64,000 nt of DNA, taken from contig NC_133326.1 of assembly GCF_042186555.1 (NCBI RefSeq), forward strand, positions 694,968,700 through 695,032,699, written 5' to 3'. Each line of letters starts with the position of its first letter. Position 1 is the stretch's first letter. A model generated the notes under the pieces. The model saw only the letters and a program-made list of their open reading frames with translations, ran no database searches and was not told where the DNA came from. Below, piece after piece: positions 1 through 10,791 of this stretch. The DNA is from Aquarana catesbeiana. Lineage: Eukaryota > Chordata > Amphibia > Anura > Ranidae. A program made the translations under genes and the position numbers.

Positions 1-917
1 TCCCAAAAGGAAGCCTCTTCTAAAGATGATGCACAAGAAAGCCCACAAACAGTTTGCTGAAGACAAGCAGACTAAGGACATGGATTACTGGAACCATGTT
101 CTGTGGTCTGATGAGACCAAGATAAACGTATTTGGTTCAGATGGTGTCAAGCGTGTGTGGTGGAAACCAGGTGAGGAGTACAAAGACAAGTGAGTCTTGC
201 CTACAGTCAAGCATGGTAGTCGGAGTGTCATGGTTTGGGGCTGCATAAGTGCTGCCAGCACTGGGGAGCTACAGTTCATTGAGGGAACCATGAATGCTAA
301 CATGTACTGTGACATACTGAAGCAGAGCATGATCCCCTCCCTTCGGAGACTGGGCCACAGGGCAGTATTCCAACATGATAATGACCCCAAACACACTTCC
401 AAGACAACCACTGCCTTGCTAAAGAAGCTGAGGGTAAAGGTGATGGACTGGCCAAGCATGTCTCCAGACCTAAACCCTATTGAGAATCTGTGGGGCATCC
501 TCAAACGGAAGGTGGAGGAGCGCAAGGTCTCTAACATCCACCAGCTCCATGATGTTGTCATGGAGGAGTGGAAGAGGACTCCAGTGGCAACCTGTGAAGC
601 TCTAATGAACTCCATGCCCAAGAGGGTTAAGGCAGTGCTGGAAAATAATGGTGGCCACACAAAATATTGACACTTTGGGCCCAATTTGGACATTTTTACT
701 TAGGGGTGTACTCATTTTTGTTGCTAGTGGTTTAGACATTAATGGCTGTGTGTTGAGTTATTTTGAGGGGACAGCAAATTTACACAATTTTACAAGCTGT
801 ACACCCACTACTTTACATTGTAGCAAAGTGTCATTTCTTTAGTGTTGTCACATGAAAAGATATAATTAAATATTTACAAAAATGTGAGGGGTGTACTCAT
901 TTTTGTGAGATACTGTA
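1..917 (+). mobile_element. Tc1-like transposon (family A), 3' part
   Basis: This is the 3' two thirds of a Tc1/mariner element cut by the window edge. The reading frame carries the Tc1 catalytic segments WSDETKI (first Asp, about position 103), HDNDPKHTSK (second Asp, about 375) and SPDLNPIENLW (Glu, about 465), ending at NNGGHTKY. The closely related copy at 10792-12404 has a Cys codon where this copy has a TGA stop (about 191-193), so the long frame from 197 is only the downstream part of a broken transposase. The terminal repeat, ending GTGAGATACTGTA at 917, matches the other copy. Confidence 0.93.
197..670 (+). pseudogene. Tc1-like transposase, C-terminal part of DDE domain
   Basis: The 157-codon open frame covers the second half of a DDE transposase, which would cut and paste the element at TA sites. 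It includes the second catalytic Asp (DNDPKHT) and the Glu in NPIENLW. The first Asp lies upstream in the same frame, beyond an in-frame TGA. The N-terminal paired-type DNA-binding domains fall outside the window. A C-terminal fragment alone cannot be active. Confidence 0.9.
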
Positions 918-944
918 GTGTACTCATTTTCGTGAGATACTGTA
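918..944 (+). repeat. Second copy of the Tc1 terminal tip
   Basis: Twenty-seven bases (GTGTACTCATTTTCG... ending ATACTGTA) repeat the last bases of the Tc1 terminal inverted repeat immediately downstream of the element end at 917. The two copies differ by one base in the middle (TTTTTG against TTTTCG). It is flanked by tatacagtatatat. Confidence 0.8.
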
Positions 945-1265
945 TATACAGTATATATGGACTGGTTGCACTGTGGTATTAATTACTCATATAAGAAAAT
1001 ATTTTAGGGGGTATTTCATTTATTCTATTTCAATTTTATTTATTGGTGTTTTATATAATGGTTTAGAGGTTATACAGCACTGCACTATAAGGAAATAATT
1101 GCTTAAATTGGTGTGGTGAATCACTGTGAGTGTTACAGCAGCTGTGGGGTTTTATAGGTTTATGCACATTGCACTTTAAAAAGTTAATTTTGGTGCTGAT
1201 TGTCACTATACAAAATACTATGCTATTATAATGAAGCTGCATTCTCTGCCTCCTTCCCCAAATAG
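945..1265. other. AT-rich spacer with nothing recognised
   Basis: This is AT-rich DNA without an ORF of interest, a tandem repeat or a recognised element. Confidence 0.6.
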
Positions 1266-1329
1266 ATTCTCGTGGCTCTGATAGTAACGATACCGAAACC
1301 AGACAAATTACCTACGTACATCCCCCGCT

Positions 1330-1495
1330 TATTATCGGACAATATCCTTATTAACAACTTGTCTACTGGGCACTTTCACTCCCTTCCTGCCCTTTTCAGC
1401 TTTCAGCGCTGTCGCACTTTAAATGACAATTGTGCGGTCATGCATCACTATACCCATATGAAATATTTATAATTTTTTTACACAGACAGAGCTTT
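1330..1495 (+). repeat. Left part of a dispersed repeat with a minisatellite tail
   Basis: The stretch with 'cagctttcagcgctgtcgcac' spirit (tttcagcgctgtcgcacttt, then tgacaattgtgcggtca) recurs at 37790-37860 in front of a (GCACTGATGGGCACTGAT) array. Here the matching array lies at 6373-6625, on the far side of the inserted LINE. The LINE therefore split one copy of this repeat. Confidence 0.7.
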
Positions 1496-1999
1496 CTTTT
1501 GGTAGTATTTAATTTCAATAGGTTTTTATTGAGTTTTTAGTACAAAGATAGTAAAAAAAAGAACAGTCCAGTTGCAACAAAAACAGAGGTTCCGGCTAGC
1601 ATTTAAGTGAGTCTAGCTCATCTTGATCAAGCAACATATATGATTATGTTTGTTAATATTTGTAATAATACATGTGCTTACATTTTTACATTTAATGTAC
1701 GAATGCAGGCGGAGGGGGGATGGGAGATAGGAAGGTAATGGGGGGTGAGGAGGGGTAGGATAGGGGGTTGGTGGAGGGTAGGGAAGGGGAGGGGGGATTA
1801 TAGGAGGGGAAGGGGAACTAAGGAATGGGGGAAGTAAGGGGAAAAGGGTCACCAGCACATCAAGTGAGGAAGTTTCAAAACAGTATAGCAGAATATGGTT
1901 CAAAACAGTCTAGAGCAGAACAATTTACATTTTGGATGTGTCAACCAATGGGACCATTGTACAGAAAATTTGTTTAGTTGCATATTTTTCCTAGCTATT

Positions 2000-4636
2000 A
2001 TTTTTTCCAATTCACATTGTTGATTAAGATCTGTAATTGTGCTAGATATGGAGGGTGTTCTGCGGTTTTCCACAACCTAGTGATATTTAGCTTGGCTGCT
2101 AGCAATTGATGTTTTATGACAGTTCTGGTGTTTGAAGGGTATTTTTCTAACCCTACATGGAGCAGTGCTAGTGAAGGGGTAGGAGTGGAAGGCAAGCCAG
2201 TGATAGTGGAGATCAATGTGAATATTTGTCTCCAATATGAGGTGAGGGATTTACAACACCATAGTACGTGGGCTATGGAACCTATGCTACCACAGTTCCT
2301 CCAACAGCATGGTGTATATCGTCAATAGTTGGTAGGACGTTAGATACCATATAGGTAGGTTTTTTTTATAGGTTTCCCAATGGTTGGAGCAGCGAGATGC
2401 AGTTAAGGTGGACCTAAAGGCTCGTTGCCACATATCGGGGGTAATGTGGACCCTCAGCCCATTTGGTTAGGGTAGCAATTTGCAAGTGAGGGCGATCATC
2501 ATTCAGTAAGGTGTAGAATAAGGAATTCCTTTTTTGGGTTATGGGGTATGGGGATCGCATGTAAAATTGGAACAGTGGTTTTGACAGCGTAACTGTTTAG
2601 GGCAGTTTTGAGGATTTGAGAAAGTGGGAGAGTCTCATATAGGGGTTCCATTAGCAGGGCAAAAATAAGTGGTGAGAGGGAACATCCCTGACGTGTGCTT
2701 TTCGATATGGTGAATGGGGTGGATAGGGCTCCTCCTGTGAATACTCTTGCAGAAGGGTAGGAGTAGAGGGAAAGTATAGCGTTTTGGAACCATCCAGTGA
2801 ACCCGAATTTGGCAATGACCTCTTTTAGAAAACACCAATGGATTTTATCAAACACCTTCTCTGCATCTAGAGAAAGAAGCTTTGGATAGTGTGGTGTATA
2901 AGGTTCAGCATCCTTCTTGTGGCATCTGGTGCCTGGCGGCCTGGGATAAACTCGACTTGGTTGGGGTGCACTAATGATGAGAGGTATATCAGTAATCTTT
3001 TGGCAAGGACTTTGGCTAGAATTTTTATGTCTGTGTTCAAAAGAGATATTGGCCTATAATTTGCAGTTGATGAGGGGTCTTTGTCTTGTTTCTGTATAGT
3101 TATGATAATTGAACGTAACATGCCTGTTGGTAAAGACCCAGAGGCTACGGCAGAGTTGAAGAGGGTCATTAATTGAGGTGCAGGGATATTACTAAATTGC
3201 TTATAGAATTCATTTGGAAACCCATCCTCTCCGAGTGACTTATGTACGGTAAGTCTTTGATGGCGCCGATTATTTCTTCTATGGAGAAGGTCTGAGACAG
3301 AGACTCTAGTTGGGAGACTGAGATAATGGGTAGGGTTATACATTCTAAAAATTCTCGAATAAGAGATTCTGATGGTTGAGGAGTCAAAGGGTCATTTTTT
3401 AAGTTGTATAGAGATGAGTAATACTCGCTAAAAGAATTTGCAATGTCTTCTGGGTCAGTTAGGAGTTGTCTGGAGGCGGGGTGGAGGAGAGAAGAGATTT
3501 TAGTTTTCAAACATTGCGCTTTGACTCTTTGAGTCAACAGAGCACCTGCTTTGTTACCAAGCGTGTAATGGTTGGCTTTAGTGTATTTAAGGTTGTTTTC
3601 ATATTTTTACAGAAGTAGTGATCTCAGTGCCTGTCTCAGCTCTAGGAGTTTACTAGATAATTTGTGAGAAATATGGATTTTGTTTTGCTTTTCTAATGTT
3701 TTAATTTGTAGCATGACCTTGTCAATCTGCCTGTTCCTCTGGTTCTTTGATCTCTTATTTAGCTTAATAAGTATCCCACGCATGTAGGCCTTGTATGCTG
3801 ACCAAAGCGTGCAGGGATTAGTGTTAGGAAGATCATTCAGTTCAAAGAAAGAGTGATGCTCACAAATGAGTTCTTGACAAATGTCTTTGTCCGCTAGAAG
3901 GGTGGAGCTGAGTCACTATATTCATGGTGGTCCTCGTCGGTTATCATCCAAGATTATAGTTATTGGGATGTGGTCTGACCAGCAAATGGTGCCGATTTCA
4001 GAGCTTTTACAATTCTACAAAGTCCATTCGAAGACCACAAACATGTTTATGCATAAGTAGGTCATCTGCGAAGGGGAGAAATATGTGTAGTCCTTTCGGA
4101 TACATGCTGGCATCTCCAAACATCAAAAAGGTCTGATGTTCGAAGAAAGGGGTTCAGTGCATCTTGCTGCCATTGTTTGTGTGTAGAGGTGTCCATGGAG
4201 AGGTCACTATGTTGAATTCGCCCCCCTGGATAAGGCTTCCTCTTTGTAGATTTTCACGTTTTTTACATAGGTGTTTGTGGAAGTTGATTTGTTTAGTATT
4301 TGGTCCATATATATTGACCAGGGTGTAGGTGGACTTTCCTATATCGCAAATCAAGATTAGATAGCGATCTTGGGGGTCCGCATAAGATTGGTGACATTGG
4401 AATTGGAGACTATCTTTAATCGCTGTTAGGACACCGTTTTTCTTTTTAGGGCCTGAGGGAAGAAAGAGTTGATCATATCCTTTAAGTTTGAGTGTCGGGG
4501 TTTTTGAAGCAAAGTGCATCTCTTGTACAAAGACTATGTTGGCTTGTTGTTTTGTAGTTTCCTTTTGCAACATCGCTCTTTTCTGTGGGCTGTTTAAGCC
4601 TCTGACATTTAGCGAATCTTGATGTGCATGTTGCAT
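2000..4636 (-). pseudogene. L1-like ORF2 relic: endonuclease and reverse transcriptase
   Basis: The order on the minus strand is as follows. An apurinic-type endonuclease starts near 4636 (LNVRGLNSPQKR, VQEMHF, then NIYGPNT); the expected GGDFN appears as GGEFN. A WSDH motif lies near 3970-3985. RT motifs follow at about 3340-2867 (NYRPISLLN, HPNQVEFIPGRQ) and RQGCSLSPL in the frame 2855-2499. A C-terminal segment is at about 2300-2000 (W.NCGSIGSIAHVLWCC). Frames change repeatedly. The FADD active-site segment and the RT thumb are deleted between about 2560 and 2400. The element is dead. Confidence 0.88.
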
Positions 4637-5083
4637 TTCAGGCAGTCATATAAGTCTGGATCTTTGGTGTATTAGGGTAATGGCCAGGAGTTGTGAGAGC
4701 AGTTTAATAGTAAGTTCACTGAGATTAGAGACTGCAACTGTGGTCCCAAGACAGTTCAGATAGTCATGCAATTCAGGCTAGGGTCTCAATGAGGGGCTGG
4801 TGAGCCTAGGGGTGCACAAAAAGTAAAAAAGGGGAGCTCTTTATCAAGTGAGCTTAATATGCAGTAACTACTGCTGATATTAACGGGGGGGCAGTGATTC
4901 TTAACGGTAGCCGTCACAGACGGATCCGTGAGAACAGAAATTGGCTTCTGCAGATTAAACTGCTACTACCCAGCTGGATATTAAGATGGATGGTGGAGGG
5001 CAATCAGGTTTTGTTAGGTATCCTGTAGGGACCCGTCAGTGTCCATTTGTGAGGATGAGGGGTTGTCAGAGGATGTGGTTTTC

Positions 5084-5970
5084 TCAGGGATGAGACGCCA
5101 GTCTCTCAGGAGTTTGAGGCCCCCAGCAAGTGATCTCACCATATGCGTATTGCTTTGGTAGCTTATCAGCAATTTGACAGGGAATCCCCATTTGTAGGGA
5201 ATGTGGTGGTTCTATAGTGATTTTGTGATAGTGTCCAGTTGTCACCGGGTATCCATCGTTGTTTTTGAGAGATCTGCGTACAGTTTGACTGTGACAAATG
5301 GTTCTGGAAGTGTAAGATGCAGCAAACATAATTTTCTCTTTTTCAGTAAAAAAACGAATGCGGGCAAGTACATCTCTGGGTTTTGATTCAGGAATGTGAG
5401 GTGGTTTTGGAAGTCTATGTGCCCGATCTATTTCCAAATCTTGGTCAGTCGGTCAGTCAGATCTGGTACTATGGACCTCATCAGAGCCTGTAGATATTGG
5501 ACCAGGTCAGGTTGCTGTATTGTCTCTGGGATGTTGCAGAATTTTATATTATTCCGACAGGACCGGTCCTCTAAATCTGCCAGTTTGAGTTTGATTTTAA
5601 TTCAAATTCATGTTCAGTGAATACATCAATCAGCTCAGTGTGTGCTGTGAATAGATCAGACATTTTAGTTTCTATATGTAGTAAGCGCTGGTCTTGTGCT
5701 TGTACTACAGTGGATAAAGAGGATACTGAGGCAGACAGATCTATGTACAGAGTGTGCTTCAGTGAAATGAGCATATTCTTCATTGTCACCTCAGAGATTT
5801 GTTGATCTTGTGCTGGGAATTAATCTATGGCTGAGGGTTGCTGAGGATCAGGGATTGGCAAAGTAAGGGAGGGATTGCTGGGCTGGCTGGGAGCTGTTTC
5901 ATCCCTACGGGGCTTTGATTTAGTTGGGCTGGCTGTGGTGGGAGAAGCAGGGAGAGATGACTCACTGTCC
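5084..5970 (-). pseudogene. L1-like ORF1 relic (RNA-binding, coiled coil)
   Basis: The minus frame at 5571-5789 is a heptad-like stretch (LSTVVQAQDQRLLHIETKM) typical of the ORF1 coiled coil. The frame at 5084-5437 continues with RAHRLPKP and RDVLARIRFFTEKEKI, the conserved L1 ORF1 RNA-binding core. The two are in different frames, so there is at least one frameshift. The family's role is nucleic-acid chaperone for the LINE ribonucleoprotein. The start is uncertain and may lie near 5970 or within 5972-6220. Confidence 0.82.
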
Positions 5971-6372
5971 ATCACTGGAGAGGAGAAGTGCTGCTGCTGT
6001 GCAAAAGTGAAGCCAGCGTGAAGGGAGAGGAGTGCGCTGCTTGGTTGAAGAAGTTTTTCAGCTTCTGCGGCCCTTTAAGGAGCTTCCTGCCTTTGACATT
6101 GTACCGGGAGTTAGCGGGAGGTCCCGGGAGTTGTGCAGGTTCATTTTGCCCTGATTTTTTGCCTTGTAGTCGCTTGTTGCTGGGTATATTGTGGAGCTGA
6201 GACTTCAGGCTTCCATCCACTCTGCCAGCAAGCCATGCCCCCCTTTTGGTAGTATTTAATTGCTGCTTTTTTTGTTAAACAAATAAAAAAAAAGACTGAA
6301 AATTTTAAAATAAAAAGGTTTTTCTTAGTTTCTGTTATAAAATGTTGCAAACATGTAATTTTTTTCTCCTTC

Positions 6373-6625
6373 AGTGATGTGCGTTGATGATGCTACACTG
6401 ATGGGAACTGATGAGGTGGCACTGATGGGCACTGATATGCGGCACTGATGGGCACTGCTCGGCACTGGTAGGTGGCACTGATAAAAAACACTAATAAGTG
6501 ACACCGTTAATGAGGCACAGGTGTGCACTGATTGGCAGCACTGATGGTCACTGACAGGTGGCACTGGTGGGCACTGATTAGCAGCACTGGTGGGCACTGA
6601 ATAGCAGCACTGGTCAGCAATGTTG
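6373..6625 (+). repeat. Minisatellite of GCACTGATGGGCACTGATAGGTG-like units
   Basis: Degenerate tandem units of about 20-25 bases (gcactgatgggcactgat, with ggtg or gcag spacers) run for about 250 bases. The same array follows the same unique sequence at 38025-38175. The peptide-like ORFs here only reflect the repeat. Confidence 0.88.
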
Positions 6626-6779
6626 GGACTGATGTCCCTTTAACAGAAGCTGGTTATCAACCTCGCCTCTTTCCTCCTCACGCTATCAGCCCTTACAGCA
6701 ACTACAACCCACTATTAGTCTTAGTCTAAATGACCTACATTCTGTTGCTAAAAATATAAAATAAATACTCACAGCAGCC

Positions 6780-8200
6780 TTCTCTGCAACCATAGCAGAC
6801 CTCCGCTATGACATATAAGAAATTGCAGACAGAGTGCAGGAGGTTGAGGTCGCTGTAGCATGATGCACAAATAGATCAGCTTCATAACACCCAAGATGCA
6901 TATTCCCTAAAATTAATAGATAGGTAAAGGCAAATGGAACATCTAGACAATCATGAATGCAGGAATAATCTGCGAGTCTGTGATGTCCCAGAGTGGATCG
7001 AATATGACCAAATACAACAAACAGTAACAGCCATCTTTAATAATCTCTTAGACAGACCAGTGTGGAAATGCGACCCTGTGTCACAGGTGCATATGAGCAG
7101 TGTATGCCTGATTTTGGCAGAAATACTAATTACACACCTGTGGACTGGGTTCATAAACATCCCAGGAATAGAGGTCAGTGCTCATCATTGGTGACAGCTC
7201 CACCCGGCAGACTAGAGTTCTGGCCTAGGAGTCAGGAGGGAGCCAGTGGAGCATGAAGCTGCAAGCACAGAGAAGCTGAGCATCAAGTCTGGGGGAGATG
7301 GACCAAGGCCTAAGGTGTAAGGCCTGAGCAGGAGTGCTGTGTTTTAAGCCAGGAAGGATGAATGCTATTTGTTCTGAAGCAGGATTGCAATGCTGAATAC
7401 CCTAAGAGGGAATCTGCTGTTTATTTTTGAACTTTCTGTTTCTTTTAAATAAAAATGGGCTGCCATGCCCTTGAAAATGCAGTCGGGACTGACACGATTT
7501 CTTAAATTCGCATGCACCACTAGAGCTTAATCACCCCGACATCTTACACCAGACACAGAATGTATTAAGATGGAAAGAATACACCGAGCACTATGTCCAA
7601 AAGGGAGAGACACTGATCCACCATGAGACATAATTTGTTGCCTAACTAGTTTCCGCACAGGAAGAGATCGTCAGAAAAGCTCGGAACCATATTCACATAA
7701 CCCATGAAGCAGCCGACATCAAAATATATCAAGACCTGTCAAACAAAACTTTGCAGCATCGCAAATACCTCAGACCACTTTTAGATGTTCTGTGAACAAG
7801 GGGGATTCACTACAAATGGAAATTTCCATTCTACCTCTCGGCATCCACAACTGGCAGAATAGCTTTACTGAAAGTAACAGAAGACCTTCCACAATTCTAT
7901 TAACGCTTAGGCATTCCCATGGTCCACATTCCTGATTGGTACGCAGATTTCCGAACCCTGTCTTCCATTGGAGAACACCACAGAGACGATATAATGGAAA
8001 CACAGATCACCCGCTACAGACGACATGAGATGAGATGCATCACCAAGACCAGATGCATCTCATCAGAATGTCCGCAGATCTCTTCAGGGCCCAAGCCCCA
8101 CTGCATCAACTGCTCACCGGAATTTACCATACAATTACAACAACCTGGCTTACAGCTAAGTATTCTACAGAAACACACCAGTACACCTGTTTAACCTCTT
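6780..8200 (+). pseudogene. L1-like ORF1 relic interrupted by a solo LTR
   Basis: From 6934 the plus strand encodes MEHLDNHECRNNLRVCDVPE, the conserved L1 ORF1 'RRNNLRI.G.PE' block, then TVTAIFNNLLDRP. After the inserted LTR (7061-7548) the frame resumes with KMERIHRALCPKGRD. Further blocks HITHEAADIKIYQDLS and LQHRKYLRPLLDVL match the ORF1 C-terminal domain, in shifted frames. A weak continuation runs towards 8200. No ORF2 follows, so this is a 5' relic. Confidence 0.83.
7061..7548 (+). mobile_element. Solo LTR
   Basis: This 488-base insertion begins TGTGGAAATG and ends ATCTTACA (TG...CA). It is flanked by the 4-base duplication CCAG (7057-7060 and 7549-7552). It contains a polyadenylation signal in TTTTAAATAAAAATGG near 7445. 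Removing it and one CCAG restores the L1 ORF1 frame across the junction (..LLDRP|DTECIKMERIHRAL), which fixes the ends. There are no internal retroelement genes, so this is a solo LTR left by recombination. Strand is assigned from the AATAAA. Confidence 0.8.
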
Positions 8201-9046
8201 TGCTTAACAGTTTAATTGGATAACATAAAAGTTGAACTGGCGACCTTAATTACTTAGAAGGTTTAAATACCATTAACTGTAATAGAGTTAAATCATTTAT
8301 CCTATGTGGAGCATAAAACAATTTCTATACAGAGGCAGTCCAGACAGGATTGAAAAACAGGTTTGAGGACTGAATAATTACCTCTTATGCAGACTAAACA
8401 GATGGCAGGCGTGTTTCCTTGTGTTCTTTTTTCTTTTCTTTTTGTGAAACACATCTAGTTGGACCTTTATCAAATGTCACAAGGACAGCTTAAATTCAAA
8501 CTAATCTGGCTCATAAAGCCACATTGCCACTCTCTGGCATAGAGCATCCAAGGGCTACTTCTTGTCCACAAAAATAACCAACATAAGTTTAGAATATCTT
8601 CTAGCTATTTTCCAGATCCACTTTTTTGTTAGTTAAGGTTTTATTGGGAAATTGGGAAATCCCTACTTCACTTGTTCTCGTGCCGCCATATGTTGTTTCA
8701 TACCAAAAGGTTACTACAACTGACAGTTGATAGATATATATTATATTATATTAAATCATAATATAAGACCTAATACAAAACTAATATACAAAAACAATAT
8801 AAGTTTTAAAGTTGAATCAAAGTTAAAAATCTTATTCTCTAAAATAAAATGGGTTTTATAATCCTCAATCTATAATCCAGACACTCAATAGAGACCTACA
8901 TGAATACACAATTCATGGATAACACTACATGGATAGGTATCCCCTTTATTTTATTGGATACTTCAACAATTAAAAGATAAGGAAAGTCTCTACATAAATA
9001 CCATTTTTCTAGGCTAGAAAACCTAGTTTTAATGTTAGACATCAAA
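8201..9046. other. AT-rich stretch, probably LINE inter-ORF relic then unassigned
   Basis: No ORF or motif is recognisable. The first few hundred bases may be spacer downstream of the L1 ORF1 relic. 8700-8900 is very AT-rich. Confidence 0.45.
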
Positions 9047-9201
9047 GAAATCCTGGACAGCCGCACTCCAAAAATATTTGCCTTTATTCAATAAAGTGTC
9101 ATCCAAAATACAGGTCACAGCAGAGTTGAACAAATTTTACGTGTTTCGCACTACACAGAGTGCTTAGTCATAGCTATGACTAAGCACTCTGTGTAGTGCG
9201 A
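9047..9201 (-). repeat. Foldback-type repeat with perfect palindrome, copy 1
   Basis: The sequence aaatcctggacagccgcactcc at 9047 matches, in inverted orientation, the right end of the foldback element at 37112-37328. Both have an 'attcaataaag' or 'actcaataaag' block and then a palindrome. Here 9146-9201 is a perfect 56-base palindrome centred on CATAG/CTATG. On the minus strand it runs into GTGCGAAACACGT. Confidence 0.75.
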
Positions 9202-9494
9202 TGTCTAAATGTTACAGCATTGCCAGCACCTGGACTTCTAGACTGAAGGAGATGCCTTTTACTTTGATCTGACCCACCTGGAGCAGTGATACTCTCTCAA
9301 AACCTAGTTTTAAACTAGTTTGGACTAGGCTTTTATTGCAAGTCCAAACTAGGTTACACCACCCCACAGCAGATACGGTGCCTTGCAAAAGTATTCACCC
9401 CCTTGGCATTTTTCGTGTTTTGTTGCCTCAGCAAACAACAAATAGGACAAAATAACAGAAAAAGTCAATGTGCATAACTATTCACCCCCTAAAG

Positions 9495-10494
9495 TCAATA
9501 CTTTGTAAAGCCACCTTTTGCGGCTATCACAGCTCTAAGTTGCTTTGGATAAGTCTCTATGAGCTTGCCACATCTTACCACTGGGGTTTTTGCTCATTCC
9601 TCCTTGCAAAAGTGCTCCAGCTCCTTCAAGTTGGATGCAATCTTTAAGTCTGACCACAGATATTCTATTGGATTGAGGTCTGGGCTTTGACTAGGCCATT
9701 CCAACACATTTACATGTTTTACCTTAAACCACTCAAGTGTTGCTTTAGCAGTGTATTTGGGGTCATTGTCCTGCTGGAAGTTGAACCTCCATCCTAGCCT
9801 CAAATCACACACAGAGTGCTACAGGTTTTGCTCAAGAATATCCCTGTATTTAGCACCATCCATCTTTCCCTCAAGTCTGACCAGTTTCTCAGTCTCAACT
9901 GCTGAAAAACATCCCCACAGCATGATGCTGCCACCACCATGTTTCACTGTGGGGATAGTGTTCTTTGGGTGATGTGATGTGTTGGGGTTGTGCCAGACAT
10001 AGCATTTTCTTTGATGGCCAAAAAGTTCAATCTTTGTCTCATCAGACCAGAGCACCTTCCTCCATACATTTTAGGAGTCTCCAACATGCCTTTTCACAAA
10101 CTCAAAATGTGTCATTTTGTTTTTTGCTGAAAGTAATGGCTTTCTTCTGGCCACTCTGCGATAAAGCCCAACTCTATGGAATGTACAGCTTATTGTTGTC
10201 CTATGTACAGATACTCCAGTCTCTGCTGTGGTACTCTGCAGCTCCTCCAGGGTTACCTTGGGTCTCTATGCTGCCTCTCTGAATAATGCCCTCCTTGCCC
10301 AGTCCGTGAGTTTTGGTGTGCAGCCGTCTCTTGGCAGATTTGCTGTTGTGCCATGTTCTTTCCATTTGGTTATGATAGATTTGATGGTGCTCCTAGGGAT
10401 CATCAAAGAATTGGATATTTTTTTTATAACCTAAACCTGACTAGTACTTCCTAACATTGTCCCTTACTTGTTTGTAGAGTTCCTTGGTCTTCAT
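9495..10494 (-). pseudogene. Tc1-like transposase, family B copy 1
   Basis: The start ATG is at 10494 (minus; MKTKEL-type N-terminus as in copy 2). The frame carries WSDETKIELFGHQ (first Asp, about 10045), HGGGSIMLWGCF, FQQDNDPKYTAKATL (second Asp, about 9775) and SPDLNPIEYLW (Glu, about 9670). It should end near 9495 at a GGFTKY-type C-terminus, but a TGG-to-TGA change at about 9594 truncates it. There is another stop in the N-terminal helix-turn-helix region near 10445 and several frame changes. Confidence 0.88.
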
Positions 10495-10791
10495 GGCAGT
10501 TTTTGATTAGTGGTGAGTCTTGCTTAGGTGTTGCAGACTCTGGGGCCTGTCAAAAAAGTGTGTATATGTAATGACAGACCATGTGACACTTAGATTGCAC
10601 ACAGGTGGACATCATTTCACTAATTATGTGACTTATGAAGGTAATTGGTTACACCAAAGCTTTTTATGGGCTTCATAACAAAGGGGGTGAATACATACGC
10701 ACATGCCAATTATCAGTTTTTCATTTCTGTGTATATTTTTCTAATTTTACTTCACCAAATTAGACTATTGTGTTCTGATCCATCACATATA

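Larger units (their letters stand above)
1515..6242 (-). mobile_element. L1-like LINE, nearly full length, target-site duplicated
   Basis: This is a 4.7-kb non-LTR retrotransposon read on the minus strand, flanked by a 19-bp direct repeat (starting CTTTTGGTAGTATTT) at 1496-1514 and 6243-6261. Its 5' start, near 6242, reads GGGGGGCATGGCTTGC on the minus strand and matches the 5' start at 53992 (GGGGCGTGGCTGGC). ORF1 relics lie at about 5084-5970 and ORF2 relics at about 2000-4636. ORF2 has an endonuclease, RT motifs and a C-terminal Cys/His segment, all frame-broken. The segment that should hold the catalytic FADD box is missing near 2500-2560. Confidence 0.92.

Noticed and set aside
1613..1903. 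Proline-rich minus ORF
   Set aside because: It is the reverse of a G-rich run in the LINE 3' region, with no domain.
6373..6625. CRISPR-like spaced repeats
   Set aside because: The units are degenerate, abutting minisatellite repeats in vertebrate DNA, without unique spacers.
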